This document shows positions 1-7,853 of a stretch of 39,374 nucleotides of DNA, piece by piece. Position 1 is the stretch's first letter. Every line of letters starts with the position of its first letter. The notes beneath the pieces were generated by a model. It made no database searches and was not told the origin of the DNA. It was given only the letters and a program-made list of their open reading frames with translations. Source of the DNA: JAPLDB01 sp038206355 (GTDB taxonomy: Bacteria; Bacteroidota; Bacteroidia; AKYH767-A; 2013-40CM-41-45); the NCBI GenBank assembly GCA_038206355.1, contig JBBRAY010000039.1, positions 1 to 39,374 of the forward strand, read 5' to 3'. The position numbers and the translations under genes are program-made.

Positions 1-184
1 AAAATGGAAGATAACCACCTGACCATTTATTACCGCATTGGTCAACTTCAATGTTACGGAAATAGTCGCCACCAAAACCGGTATTGGTTGGTCTGATGTA
101 TTTCCAGTTTGGGTCTTGTATTTGTGCAAATACTGATATAGAAATAAAAGTAATGAGTGACAAAATTTGTAATGTCTTTTTCAT
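1..184 (-). CDS. N-terminal part of a secreted propeller protein (cut by window edge)
   Basis: An open frame begins at an ATG (complement of 182-184) and runs off the left edge, giving about 61 residues. It starts MKKTLQILSLITFISISVFA, a typical signal peptide, followed by a segment (IQDPNWKYIRPTNTGFGG) that parallels the N-terminus of the next gene upstream, which reads MSPNWKFLRSSNTGIGG at the same place. The motif NKWSGGYLPF matches NKWTGGYMPF of the neighbour. The start lies 5 bases after the neighbour's stop codon, so the two are very likely one transcript and arose by tandem duplication. The function is not known; by analogy with the neighbour it is an exported beta-propeller protein. 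A type IX sorting domain would be expected at the missing C-terminus but cannot be seen. Confidence 0.75.
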   Translation of the reverse strand, partial: MKKTLQILSLITFISISVFAQIQDPNWKYIRPTNTGFGGDYFRNIEVDQCGNKWSGGYLPF

Positions 185-189
185 TGTGT

Positions 190-2502
190 TTAATTTTTAA
201 TGAGTTTTATTGATTGAATATTTTTCATTGAATATATTTTACAGAAGTAAATCCCCGTATTCAATTCTGATAAATCAATGGTGATTTTATTTTTTCCTGA
301 TGGAAGATATTTCACAGAAATTGTCTTTACAATTCTTCCCATCACATCTGCAATTAAGATTGAAGTGCCCTTCGTTTCGGATAAATTAAATTCCAAAGTT
401 GTTGATGTAACAAATGGATTGGGAGAAACAGAAAAACTATTTACTGAATTGACAATTGCTGATTGTATTCCTGTTGTTACACCCATTTGCAATGTCTTAT
501 CCATACACTCCCAACCTTGCACATCGTTGGGGTTAAAAATAACTGCTCCTTCGGATGCACTTGTAATCCAAAGGTTGCCGAGTTTATCTAATTCAACTTG
601 TCCTAATTGGTAATGTGGTAATGGAGAACTTCCGTAAGCGTAAGATTGCCATGTGCTCACTCCATCAAATGTGTTTATACCTCCATAATAAGGAGCCGTA
701 GAAATATTACTCGAAGAGATATAAAGCACATCATTCGAATCAATAGTTAACGAGTTTATATGATTTGCAATGAGTGGCGAATTTGCTTCATTAAAAAGTG
801 TCCATGTTGCACCAGTTAATTTTAATAAACCACTGTCTGATGCCACCCATGCGTTGTTTTGCGAATCGAAAGCCACATCATAATACTGACCCTGAAAAGG
901 CAAGCCGCCATTTGATTGTGATTTGATGGTCCATGTTACAGAATCATAAATTGCTATACCAGCTTGCGTGCAAAACCAAACCTCGTTGTTATTTGGGTTT
1001 TGATTAATTGCATACATGTAGTTATTGCTTCCGCAAGGCAAACCCATATTGTATAAGTTATACTGAATCCAATTGCCGGTGAGATGGTCGTACCGAATTG
1101 CCAGTCCGCAACCACCTTCAGCCCACACATCACCGCTACTATCGGCAGCAATAATCTGGCAGGTTGCATTCGGCACAACTCCTGCCTGCCACGCCACCCA
1201 TGCACCGGAGTTGTGTACATCGCCATTTGGAATTTTCACAATTCCACCGGCATAATAACTCATCCAGATGTTTCCAAAAATATCTTCGGTTGCAGACGAG
1301 CCATTGTTACCAAGCGTGAGTGGCATGGGCCACAATCCACTATTGTATAAACCATAATCTTCCCACACCGGGCAGTCAAACATGCTCATTCCTGCATTGT
1401 CATTTGTACCAAACCATTTTCTGTTTTTAGAATCAATAAAGAGTCGGTCTAAAAAATAAGTAGTAAGACCTGTATTGTATCGTGTATATCTTGTCCATGA
1501 AGTGCCATCGTATTTCTCAACAAAACCAATTCCGCAAATCCAAAAATTTCCATCAAGGTCAATCCGTGAATCATAAGTATGGTCGCTTTCGGGATGTGTA
1601 ATCCATGTGGTGCCATCATAAATATAAGTGAGATAACTGCCACCAACAGTTGTAACAATTACACTGTCGTTTCGTGCATCTACTGACCAAATACCAGACG
1701 ATGAAAGCGGAGAATTGCTGCTGTTAAAATGTGTCCAGTTAGTTCCGTCATAAATATCAACTGCTGCTCCTGTTGCTGCATAAATTTTATTGGTACTTGC
1801 ATCGTATTCAACATCCGTAACATTGTTATTGCTGATTCCTGAATTAGAAGTATTGAATAGGATCCAGTTTAATCCATCAAATTTTATCAACCCTAAATTG
1901 CAGCCAATCCAAATGTTGTTTTGTGCATCCACATCTATTTTATCTACTACACCTGATTGTAAATTAGAATTACCGGGTGTGTATATAGTCCAAGTTGTAC
2001 CATTAAATTTAGAAACACCACCTTGTCCTGTTGAAACATTATAAAAAGTAGCCCATACATTGTTGTTATGGTCAACACAAATTCCACGCATATCGTCACC
2101 CGGCAATGGTGAGTTTGCTGTTGTGTAACTTGTCCATGTTGTTCCATCGTAATGTGAGATGCCGCCATGAGCTACTCCATTTCCAACACCGTTTGTTGCT
2201 ACCCATAAACCATCGTTGTTATCAAATGCTAAATCATATATTCTATCGGCAGGCATATACCCTTCAAAGTTGCTCCAGTTAGTCCACACAGTATCATTAA
2301 ATCGTGCAACACTTCCCTCGCTCCAGAAAGGCATGTAGCCACCCGTCCATTTATTTCCGAAACGGTCTATTTCAATAGTCTGCACAAAATCACCTCCAAT
2401 GCCGGTGTTTGAACTGCGAAGGAATTTCCAGTTGGGGGACATTTGCGAGTGTGCAGTTGCAAATAAAACTTCAAGTATTAATATCAATATTATCTTTTTC
2501 AT
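190..2502 (-). CDS. Secreted two-component-regulator-propeller-like protein with T9SS sorting domain
   Basis: This 770-residue protein has a signal peptide (MKKIILILILEVLFATAHSQ) and then roughly a dozen copies of a ~45-residue repeat centred on motifs such as YDGTTWTSY, NSPLP and NNxWxAT (residues ~30-680). These resemble the Reg_prop repeats of seven-bladed propellers and would make up about two propellers. The last ~80 residues (SVSPNPF near residue 690 through GIYFCKIYS to the end) are a type A Por secretion sorting domain, which directs export by the type IX system and usually surface attachment. There are no kinase or other enzymatic domains, so a structural, binding or lectin-like surface role is more likely than signalling; this is inference. 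It is followed by a truncated paralogue 5 bases downstream. Confidence 0.85.
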   Translation of the reverse strand: MKKIILILILEVLFATAHSQMSPNWKFLRSSNTGIGGDFVQTIEIDRFGNKWTGGYMPFWSEGSVARFNDTVWTNWSNFEGYMPADRIYDLAFDNNDGLWVATNGVGNGVAHGGISHYDGTTWTSYTTANSPLPGDDMRGICVDHNNNVWATFYNVSTGQGGVSKFNGTTWTIYTPGNSNLQSGVVDKIDVDAQNNIWIGCNLGLIKFDGLNWILFNTSNSGISNNNVTDVEYDASTNKIYAATGAAVDIYDGTNWTHFNSSNSPLSSSGIWSVDARNDSVIVTTVGGSYLTYIYDGTTWITHPESDHTYDSRIDLDGNFWICGIGFVEKYDGTSWTRYTRYNTGLTTYFLDRLFIDSKNRKWFGTNDNAGMSMFDCPVWEDYGLYNSGLWPMPLTLGNNGSSATEDIFGNIWMSYYAGGIVKIPNGDVHNSGAWVAWQAGVVPNATCQIIAADSSGDVWAEGGCGLAIRYDHLTGNWIQYNLYNMGLPCGSNNYMYAINQNPNNNEVWFCTQAGIAIYDSVTWTIKSQSNGGLPFQGQYYDVAFDSQNNAWVASDSGLLKLTGATWTLFNEANSPLIANHINSLTIDSNDVLYISSSNISTAPYYGGINTFDGVSTWQSYAYGSSPLPHYQLGQVELDKLGNLWITSASEGAVIFNPNDVQGWECMDKTLQMGVTTGIQSAIVNSVNSFSVSPNPFVTSTTLEFNLSETKGTSILIADVMGRIVKTISVKYLPSGKNKITIDLSELNTGIYFCKIYSMKNIQSIKLIKN

Positions 2503-2613
2503 CTAAATATTATTTAAGTGTTTTTATTCCTTTTAAAACCATGTGTAAACTGTATTACAAAGAAAATTAACTTGCTATTTTATATTTTGATTAACTGTTT
2601 TAAATTTAGTGCG

Positions 2614-2621
2614 CAAAGTTA
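2614..2621 (-). promoter_or_regulatory. Candidate -7 box upstream of the propeller genes
   Basis: On the minus strand this reads TAACTTTG, a match to the Bacteroidota -7 consensus TAnnTTTG. No TTG is present at the expected 17-23 base distance upstream, and the implied leader is about 105 bases, so support is weak. The rest of the 261-base gap 2503-2763 is AT-rich and shows no other gene or repeat that I can recognise. Confidence 0.3.
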
Positions 2622-2763
2622 GCCATATTGCCAGCAGCAGTTAATTAATGTTACCGAACAGGGATAAAAGCATGATGAAGCGGTGAAATACCCGATGAAA
2701 AGGATAAGGACTAGAAAAGCATTTTCTAAGAAGCCATTATACGTCGGTGCAAAATAAAATCAT

Positions 2764-3120
2764 TCAATTCCCCTTCCCGCCATTGCGGTTTGCCAGTGAT
2801 TCAAAAACGGAACTTACCAATGAAAGCAGCAAACTAAAAATCAAAGCAACCCAGAATCCATCCACATGAAATCCATCCACAATTTTTGCAGTGAGTAAAA
2901 TGATGAATGCATTGATGACGACCAAAAATATTCCCAGTGTAAAAACAGTAATGGGAATGGTTAGAATTACAAGTACCGGCTTTACGATGGCATTCAGAAA
3001 AGCAAGCACTGCTGCCACGATTACTGCAGTAAGGCCATTTTCAATGTGAACACCGGGGAGAATCTTTGAAGTAACGATAGCGGCCAATGCGCTGATGATG
3101 AGTTGAAGAATAAATTTCAT
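2764..3120 (-). CDS. Phage holin family 4 (YvlD-type) small membrane protein
   Basis: The 118-residue protein starts MKFILQLIISALAAIVTS and has four predicted membrane segments (about residues 3-20, 28-50, 55-80 and 90-110), with the pattern AFLNAIVKPVLVILTIPITV that is typical of the Phage_holin_4_2/YvlD family (pfam04020). Members are chromosomal inner-membrane proteins of unclear role; despite the name they are not evidence for a prophage. I chose the ATG at 3120 because a longer frame would need a TTG at 3138 that falls inside the -7 box TATCTTTG, and AAGGATG gives a modest ribosome site at the ATG. It lies about 100 bases after sufD on the same strand but has its own promoter-like box, so it may be transcribed both ways. 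Confidence 0.8.
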   Translation of the reverse strand: MKFILQLIISALAAIVTSKILPGVHIENGLTAVIVAAVLAFLNAIVKPVLVILTIPITVFTLGIFLVVINAFIILLTAKIVDGFHVDGFWVALIFSLLLSLVSSVFESLANRNGGKGN

Positions 3121-3135
3121 CCTTGATATTTTCCG

Positions 3136-3143
3136 CAAAGATA
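3136..3143 (-). promoter_or_regulatory. Promoter -7 box for the holin-family gene
   Basis: The minus strand reads TATCTTTG, a perfect TAnnTTTG. Transcription would start near 3130, about 10 bases before the ATG at 3120. No TTG is visible 17-23 bases further upstream, so only half of the promoter is supported. Confidence 0.5.
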
Positions 3144-3223
3144 AAAGAGTTTAATGGAATAAGTTCCACAGATCAGCAGATCAAATAGTACCGGTTCAAA
3201 ACTACCCGGCACGAAAAACAAAC

Positions 3224-4516
3224 TTAGTATTCCGCTCTCTTCAGTTTGGTTTCGACCAGGCCCGAAATATAATTTCGTAAATCTACGAGTGAAATATTGT
3301 TTAAAATGTCATTTGCAAAAGCCAGATTCAAAAGTGCTTTAGCATCGCTCTCATTAATACCTCTCGATCGTAAATAGAAAAGTGATTCGTCATCCATTTG
3401 TCCTGTCGTGGCGCCATGGGTGCATTTCACGTCATCAGCAAAAATTTCGAGCTGTGGTTTTGCATTCACAACGGCATCGTTGCTCAATAAAATATTTTTG
3501 TTGCTTTGGTAAGCATTCGTTTTCTGAGCGTCTTTCTCTACAAATATTTTTCCGTTGAATACGCCATGTGCTTTTCCACCGATGATTCCTTTGTACAATT
3601 CATTGCTGTTGCAATGTGGTTTGGAATGATATACTGCTGTGTGGTTGTCGATGAGCTGTGTTCCGCCGGCTACATATAAACCATGCATGTGGGATTCGCA
3701 ATTCAGTCCGTCAAGTTTGATGTGTAGTTTATTCTTTAGAATACTACCGCCCAAAGCAACGGTGTTGATTGAAAATTTAGAGTTGGCGGATTGGTAAACG
3801 TGTGTGCCGCAAATATGAAATGATTTTTCATTTTCATTCTGCAACAGATCATATTCAATAGCAGCATTCTCACCTGTAAAAATCTCGATTATGGCGTTTG
3901 AAAAAGTTTCCGTGGATTCCGTTTTTGAAACTGTGATGTGAGAAATCTTAACAGAAGAACTTTTTTCTGCCACAACCAGAATTCTGTGGTGAGCAATCAC
4001 GGCTTTATCACTCGACGAAGAAACGTGAATGAGATAAACAGGTTTTTCAATTACCGCATTCTTGCTGACCAAGAGGACCAAGCCGTCATTTGCAAATGCC
4101 GTGTTCAGTGCTGAAAAAGCATCATCCTTTACATCTGCATATTGATTGTAATGCGCCAATACTTCAGGAATATTCTTTGACTTGCTGAGTGTTTTGATTT
4201 CCAATCCGGCGGGAACACTATTTAATGATGAAGCTCCATCATTGATGATCCCGTTTTCAAGTACAACTAACAAAGCATCATTTACGAAAGGGAATTGTTT
4301 TAATATTTCTTCCCTGGTAATTTTGTTTTCCGGAAGAGAATAAGAATAATCCCTGGAGATGATCGGCGCAATGCTGGTGTATTTCCACTCTTCATTTTTT
4401 GAAGTCGGAAATCCCATCCGCGAAAAATGCTCCATGGCTTTATCCTGCAGCAAAGGAAATTCCCGTTGCTGAATTGCCTTGTACTTCTCTAAATATGTTT
4501 CTGCCGTTGATGTCAT
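3224..4516 (-). CDS. sufD: Fe-S cluster assembly protein SufD
   Basis: SufD forms the SufBC2D scaffold complex on which cytosolic Fe-S clusters are built. This 430-residue protein has the right-handed parallel beta-helix core of the SufB/SufD family and ends with the diagnostic C-terminal block CTHGATTGQMDDESLFYLRS followed by RGI, near residues 365-390. The N-terminal helical region includes FPTSKNEEWKYT, which is characteristic of SufD. It starts 8 bases after the sufC stop and is the last suf gene of the operon. SufB-type cysteines in the core are absent, as expected for SufD. The cysteine desulfurase SufS and the sulfur-transfer protein SufE/SufU do not follow here and must be encoded elsewhere. 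Confidence 0.95.
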   Translation of the reverse strand: MTSTAETYLEKYKAIQQREFPLLQDKAMEHFSRMGFPTSKNEEWKYTSIAPIISRDYSYSLPENKITREEILKQFPFVNDALLVVLENGIINDGASSLNSVPAGLEIKTLSKSKNIPEVLAHYNQYADVKDDAFSALNTAFANDGLVLLVSKNAVIEKPVYLIHVSSSSDKAVIAHHRILVVAEKSSSVKISHITVSKTESTETFSNAIIEIFTGENAAIEYDLLQNENEKSFHICGTHVYQSANSKFSINTVALGGSILKNKLHIKLDGLNCESHMHGLYVAGGTQLIDNHTAVYHSKPHCNSNELYKGIIGGKAHGVFNGKIFVEKDAQKTNAYQSNKNILLSNDAVVNAKPQLEIFADDVKCTHGATTGQMDDESLFYLRSRGINESDAKALLNLAFANDILNNISLVDLRNYISGLVETKLKRAEY

Positions 4517-4524
4517 TCCCTGTG

Positions 4525-5274
4525 TTATGCTATTACTTCGTCCTTGATCCAGTCATATCCCTTTTCTTCGAGTTCCAGAGCCAATTCTTTCGGACCGCTC
4601 TTTACAATTCTACCGTTGTATAATACATGTACAAAATCAGGAACAATATAATCGAGTAAGCGCTGGTAGTGGGTAATGACTATAAATGAACGCTCTTTGT
4701 TACGCAAGGCATTCACGCCATTGGAAACAATTTTGAGTGCGTCAATGTCCAGACCTGAATCTGTTTCATCCAGCACGCACAACTTTGGCTCGAGCATAGC
4801 CATTTGAAAAATTTCATTTCTTTTTTTCTCTCCTCCGCTGAATCCTTCATTCACGCTGCGCTGCGTCATCGTCTTGTCCATTTCAACGAGCGCCATTTTT
4901 TCCTTCATCAGTTTCAAAAAATCTTTGGAGTCCATCTTTTCCTTTCCATTTGCCAGTCGAATCGAATTCACAGCCTGTTTCAGAAAAGTTGCATTGCTGA
5001 CACCGGCAATTTCAACAGGATATTGAAAGGCAAGAAACATCCCTGCCTGTGCGCGTTCTTCCGGGGAAAGCTCAAAAAGATCTTTTCCGTTATAAATGAC
5101 TTCGCCACTCACTTCATAATCTTCTCTTCCTGCAAGTACAGAAGCAAGCGTACTTTTTCCGGAGCCATTGGGCCCCATGATGGCATGTACTTCTCCGTTT
5201 CCTATTTCAAGATTGAGTCCGTTCAGGATTTGTTTTCCTTCAACGGATGCGACCAGGTTTTTAATTTTTAACAT
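4525..5274 (-). CDS. sufC: Fe-S cluster assembly ATPase SufC
   Basis: SufC is the ABC-type ATPase that drives conformational change in the SufBC2D scaffold; it is soluble and not a transporter. The 249-residue protein shows Walker A GPNGSGKST (residues 34-42), the Q-loop AFQYPVEI (~82-89), the signature FSGGE (145-149), Walker B with LDETDSGLD (~168-176) and the switch histidine in VITHYQRLL. The order in the operon, sufB before and sufD after, is the usual one, but a gene for an S23-type protein and repeat tracts separate it from sufB. The start codon follows a 10-base AT-rich leader just after the octamer tract ending the upstream spacer. Confidence 0.96.
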   Translation of the reverse strand: MLKIKNLVASVEGKQILNGLNLEIGNGEVHAIMGPNGSGKSTLASVLAGREDYEVSGEVIYNGKDLFELSPEERAQAGMFLAFQYPVEIAGVSNATFLKQAVNSIRLANGKEKMDSKDFLKLMKEKMALVEMDKTMTQRSVNEGFSGGEKKRNEIFQMAMLEPKLCVLDETDSGLDIDALKIVSNGVNALRNKERSFIVITHYQRLLDYIVPDFVHVLYNGRIVKSGPKELALELEEKGYDWIKDEVIA

Positions 5275-5285
5275 TAATATTATAA

Positions 5286-5357
5286 GTTCAAGAGTTTAAT
5301 GGTTCAGAAGTTCAATAGTTCAGCTCAACCGTTCATGAGTTTAGAAGTTCAAGAGTT
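5286..5357 (+). repeat. Degenerate octamer tandem array (left arm of the S23 element)
   Basis: On the plus strand, words of the form GTTCAAGA, GTTTAATG and GTTCAATA recur every 8 bases: GTTYA begins at 5286, 5294, 5302, 5310 and 5318, then after a 5-base phase slip at 5331, 5339 and 5347, with a partial copy at 5355. The reverse complement of the same words occurs on the other side of the S23 gene (5759-5790); the 14 bases at 5310-5323 match 5761-5774 exactly in inverted orientation. The array overlaps the S23 stop codon, so it belongs to the inserted unit rather than to sufC. Confidence 0.8.
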
Positions 5358-5748
5358 ATTTGGAGTACTTAATTCCCTTCAGGTCTGAGTTTCTTAGATA
5401 ATCCGCTAAGCCATTTATGATTCGTTGAGTTTCCTCAGTTATTTCGAATATTTTTTTAAATAGTTCTTCAGAAATATATTCAACATCCAGTGAAATAAAC
5501 AGATGTGATTGTAATTCACATAACGACCCTTCTGCAATTGAAATAAATTGCAAAAATTCTTTATTGCCTTTTCTTCCAAAACCTTCAGCAAGGTTCGCCA
5601 TAATAGAAACACTTGCTCGCCTAACCTGATCAACAAGAACAAAGTCTTTTTTAAAATTCCCCGCCCTTGTCATTTTATATATTTCTAAATTCAGTTTTCT
5701 TGCTTTCTTCCAAGCCTCCAGGTCATAAAATCTCTTTATGGTTGCCAT
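5356..5748 (-). CDS. Four helix bundle protein, S23 / 23S rRNA intervening sequence family
   Basis: The 130-residue protein matches the S23/IVP family (TIGR02436): LEAWKKARKLNLEIYK at the start, DQVRRASVSIMANLAEGFGR at about residues 40-60, FLQFISIAEGSLCELQSHL at about 66-85 and a final helix with TQRIINGLADYL. The family forms all-helical four-helix bundles, structurally related to the Avd accessory proteins of diversity-generating retroelements; its biochemical role is not established. Some members lie in insertions within 23S rRNA genes, others are free-standing as here. It splits the suf operon between sufB and sufC, reads in the same direction and is flanked by inverted octamer arrays, which suggests insertion as a unit. 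Whether it helps Fe-S assembly is doubtful. Confidence 0.9.
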   Translation of the reverse strand: MATIKRFYDLEAWKKARKLNLEIYKMTRAGNFKKDFVLVDQVRRASVSIMANLAEGFGRKGNKEFLQFISIAEGSLCELQSHLFISLDVEYISEELFKKIFEITEETQRIINGLADYLRNSDLKGIKYSK

Positions 5749-5758
5749 TTCAAATTAT

Positions 5759-5790
5759 TACTGAACTATTGAACTCTTAAACCTTTGAAC
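5759..5790 (-). repeat. Degenerate octamer tandem array (right arm of the S23 element)
   Basis: Read on the minus strand there are four consecutive 8-base words, including GTTCAAAG, GTTTAAGA and GTTCAATA. They are the inverted counterpart of the array at 5286-5357. Together they enclose the S23 gene and end 6 bases before the sufB stop codon. Confidence 0.8.
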
Positions 5791-5796
5791 TATTTC

Positions 5797-7242
5797 TCAT
5801 CCAACACTTCCTTCCAGCGAAATCGCCAGCAATTTTTGCGCTTCCACTGCAAACTCCATCGGCAATTCATTAAACACTTCTTTACAGAAACCATTTACGA
5901 TAAGTCCCACTGCGTCTTCTGAAGAAATTCCTCTCTGGTTGCAATAGAAAATCTGATCCTCGCCTACCTTGCTCGTAGTCGCCTCATGTTCAACTTTGGC
6001 AGATTTATTATGTACTTCTAAATAAGGAAACGTATGTGCGCCACACTGATCTCCCAGCAACAATGAATCGCATTGGGAATAGTTGCGCGAGTTTTCCGCA
6101 TTCTTTGTAATCTTTACCAGTCCACGATAACTGTTATTGCTTTTTCCGCCGCTGATTCCTTTAGATACAATTGTACTCTTCGTATTTTTTCCGATGTGAA
6201 TCATTTTTGTTCCCGTATCGGCCTGCTGCATATTATTGGTTACAGCTACAGAATAAAATTCGCCGGTGGAATTATCTCCTTTCAATATTACACTCGGGTA
6301 TTTCCAGGTGATGGCACTTCCTGTCTCAACCTGCGTCCAACTGATCTTTGAATTCTCACCCGCACATATTCCTCGCTTGGTAACGAAGTTGTAGATTCCG
6401 CCTTTACCATTTTTATCTCCGGGATACCAGTTCTGTACCGTAGAATATTTTACCTGCGCATCTTTATGCGAATAGATTTCTACCACTGCAGCGTGCAACT
6501 GATTTTCATCACGCATGGGAGCAGTGCAACCTTCGAGGTAACTTACATAAGCGCCTTCTTCGGCAATGATGAGTGTTCTTTCAAACTGTCCTGTTCCTGC
6601 TGAATTAATTCTGAAGTAAGTTGACAATTCCATCGGACAACGTACCCCATTCGGGATATAACAAAATGACCCGTCGCTGAAAACGGCGCTGTTGAGTGCG
6701 GCATAAAAATTATCCGTCATCGGAACGACAGATCCTAAATATTTTTTGATCAGTTCAGGATGTTCCTGCACTGCTTCACTGAAAGAACAAAAGATAATTC
6801 CGAGTTTTTTTAATTCATCACGGAAGGTAGTTTTTACACTAACGCTGTCAATCACCGCATCAACGGCAACTCCGCTCAAACGTTTTTGTTCTTCAAGTGA
6901 TATTCCGAGTTTATCAAATGTTGCTTTAATTTCCGGATCAAGTTCATCCAAAGAATTCAACTGCGGTTTTGCTTTGGGAGCAGAATAATAAATGATGTTC
7001 TGAAAATCAATTTTCGGGTAATGAACATTGGGCCATGTGGGCTCTTCCATAGTCAGCCAGTGACGAAATGCTTTCAATCTCCAGTCAAGCATCCATTGCG
7101 GTTCATTTTTCTTGTTCGAAATGAAACGAATGGTGTCTTCGCTAAGACCAATAGCAGCATTATCGCTTTCGATATTGCTGACGAATCCCCATTTGTATTC
7201 GCCTTGCGTTACTTCATCAAGTATTTTTAAATCCTCTGACAT
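5797..7242 (-). CDS. sufB: Fe-S cluster assembly protein SufB
   Basis: SufB is the scaffold subunit that receives sulfur and holds the nascent cluster. The 481-residue protein is of usual length and strongly conserved: FSDGSFCYIPNGVRCPMELS (~188-207), YLEGCTAPMRDENQLHAAVV (~235-254), the cysteine in SQCDSLLLG (C391), GDQCGAHTFPYLEVHN (C400 and nearby H403) and EDQIFYCNQRGISSEDA (~428-444). These cover the cysteines and histidines used by SufB for persulfide transfer and cluster binding. It begins 45 bases after sufA. Its 3' end is followed by the S23 insertion, so read-through of that unit is required for co-expression of sufC and sufD from the sufA promoter, unless a further promoter lies within it. 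Confidence 0.96.
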   Translation of the reverse strand: MSEDLKILDEVTQGEYKWGFVSNIESDNAAIGLSEDTIRFISNKKNEPQWMLDWRLKAFRHWLTMEEPTWPNVHYPKIDFQNIIYYSAPKAKPQLNSLDELDPEIKATFDKLGISLEEQKRLSGVAVDAVIDSVSVKTTFRDELKKLGIIFCSFSEAVQEHPELIKKYLGSVVPMTDNFYAALNSAVFSDGSFCYIPNGVRCPMELSTYFRINSAGTGQFERTLIIAEEGAYVSYLEGCTAPMRDENQLHAAVVEIYSHKDAQVKYSTVQNWYPGDKNGKGGIYNFVTKRGICAGENSKISWTQVETGSAITWKYPSVILKGDNSTGEFYSVAVTNNMQQADTGTKMIHIGKNTKSTIVSKGISGGKSNNSYRGLVKITKNAENSRNYSQCDSLLLGDQCGAHTFPYLEVHNKSAKVEHEATTSKVGEDQIFYCNQRGISSEDAVGLIVNGFCKEVFNELPMEFAVEAQKLLAISLEGSVG

Positions 7243-7287
7243 CCTTATTTAGAATTCTTCTAAAGTTATTGTTTGGGCAAAAAAAAA

Positions 7288-7614
7288 TCACACAGAAAAA
7301 CTCTCTCCGCAGCCACAAGTCCGTGATGCATTTGGATTATTGAATTGAAAGCCTTTGCCATTGAGGCCGTCAGTAAAATCGAGTTCCGTGCCTATCAGGT
7401 ATAGAAAACTTTTTTTGTCGCAGACGATCTTCATTCCTCTGTCTTCAAAGATCTTATCATCGGGCTTCATCTGGTTGTCGAATTCCAGTTTGTAGGTAAG
7501 GCCTGAACATCCTCCGCCTTCGACCCCAACCCGGATGAATGCGTCCTCCGGTTTTTGGCCTTCTTGCATGAGATTCAATGCTTTAACTTTCGCTCTTTCT
7601 GTTACAGTGATCAT
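7288..7614 (-). CDS. sufA: A-type Fe-S carrier protein (SufA/IscA/ErpA family)
   Basis: The 108-residue protein carries the three conserved cysteines of A-type carriers: C36 in GGGCSGL and C100/C102 in the C-terminal TCGCGESFSV. These proteins accept clusters from the SufBC2D scaffold and pass them to apo-enzymes. It is the first gene of the suf operon. I take the ATG at 7614 (MITVTERAKV) as start; a longer reading would begin with a TTG at 7644 that lies in the -7 promoter box and adds a non-conserved peptide. Assignment to SufA rather than ErpA or IscA rests only on operon context. Confidence 0.93.
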   Translation of the reverse strand: MITVTERAKVKALNLMQEGQKPEDAFIRVGVEGGGCSGLTYKLEFDNQMKPDDKIFEDRGMKIVCDKKSFLYLIGTELDFTDGLNGKGFQFNNPNASRTCGCGESFSV

Positions 7615-7641
7615 TTTTCTAACTCCTTGATAATTATGGTG

Positions 7642-7673
7642 CAAAGATAAGGTTTGAGTGGGGGTTTGGCAAA
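7642..7673 (-). promoter_or_regulatory. Promoter of the suf operon
   Basis: On the minus strand TTTG (7670-7673) is followed after 20 bases by TATCTTTG (7642-7649), an exact match to the Bacteroidota promoter TTG-N17-23-TAnnTTTG. The predicted start of transcription is near 7635, giving a leader of about 20 bases before the sufA ATG at 7614. No Fur- or IscR-type operator could be recognised by eye. Confidence 0.75.
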
Positions 7674-7827
7674 TAAAATGCTGTTTTTCCAGTCATGTCA
7701 ACAGTTTTCAGCATTAATAGTTTGGAAAACTAAGGTTCAAAAACCAACTATTTACATCAAGCGATTTTTAAAAAGTTTAAGTAATGACATTTTTCAACCT
7801 ATAGTTTTTCCTTTGAAAAAAATCATG

Positions 7828-7835
7828 CAGGTTTG
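7828..7835 (+). promoter_or_regulatory. Candidate -7 box for thiL
   Basis: CAGGTTTG has one mismatch to TAnnTTTG and lies 18 bases before the thiL ATG at 7854. No TTG is correctly spaced upstream, so this is weak. Confidence 0.3.
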
Positions 7836-7853
7836 CAGTCCAAAATAAATGAC

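Noticed and set aside
2764..3120. Holin annotation as evidence for a prophage
   Set aside because: The Phage_holin_4_2/YvlD family is mostly chromosomal and no other phage gene is nearby.
3180..3215. CCGG-containing palindrome after sufD as terminator
   Set aside because: The stem is short and interrupted and there is no T run in the direction of transcription.
4804..5271. 155-codon open frame on the plus strand opposite sufC
   Set aside because: It is fully antisense to the well-conserved sufC and its translation has no family features; it is a shadow of codon bias in the real gene.
5356..5748. S23 gene as a sign of a 23S rRNA intervening sequence
   Set aside because: No rRNA sequence is present around it; it lies within the suf operon.
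7654..7848. 64-codon plus-strand frame between sufA and thiL
   Set aside because: It overlaps the suf promoter and the thiL leader and has no recognisable protein features.
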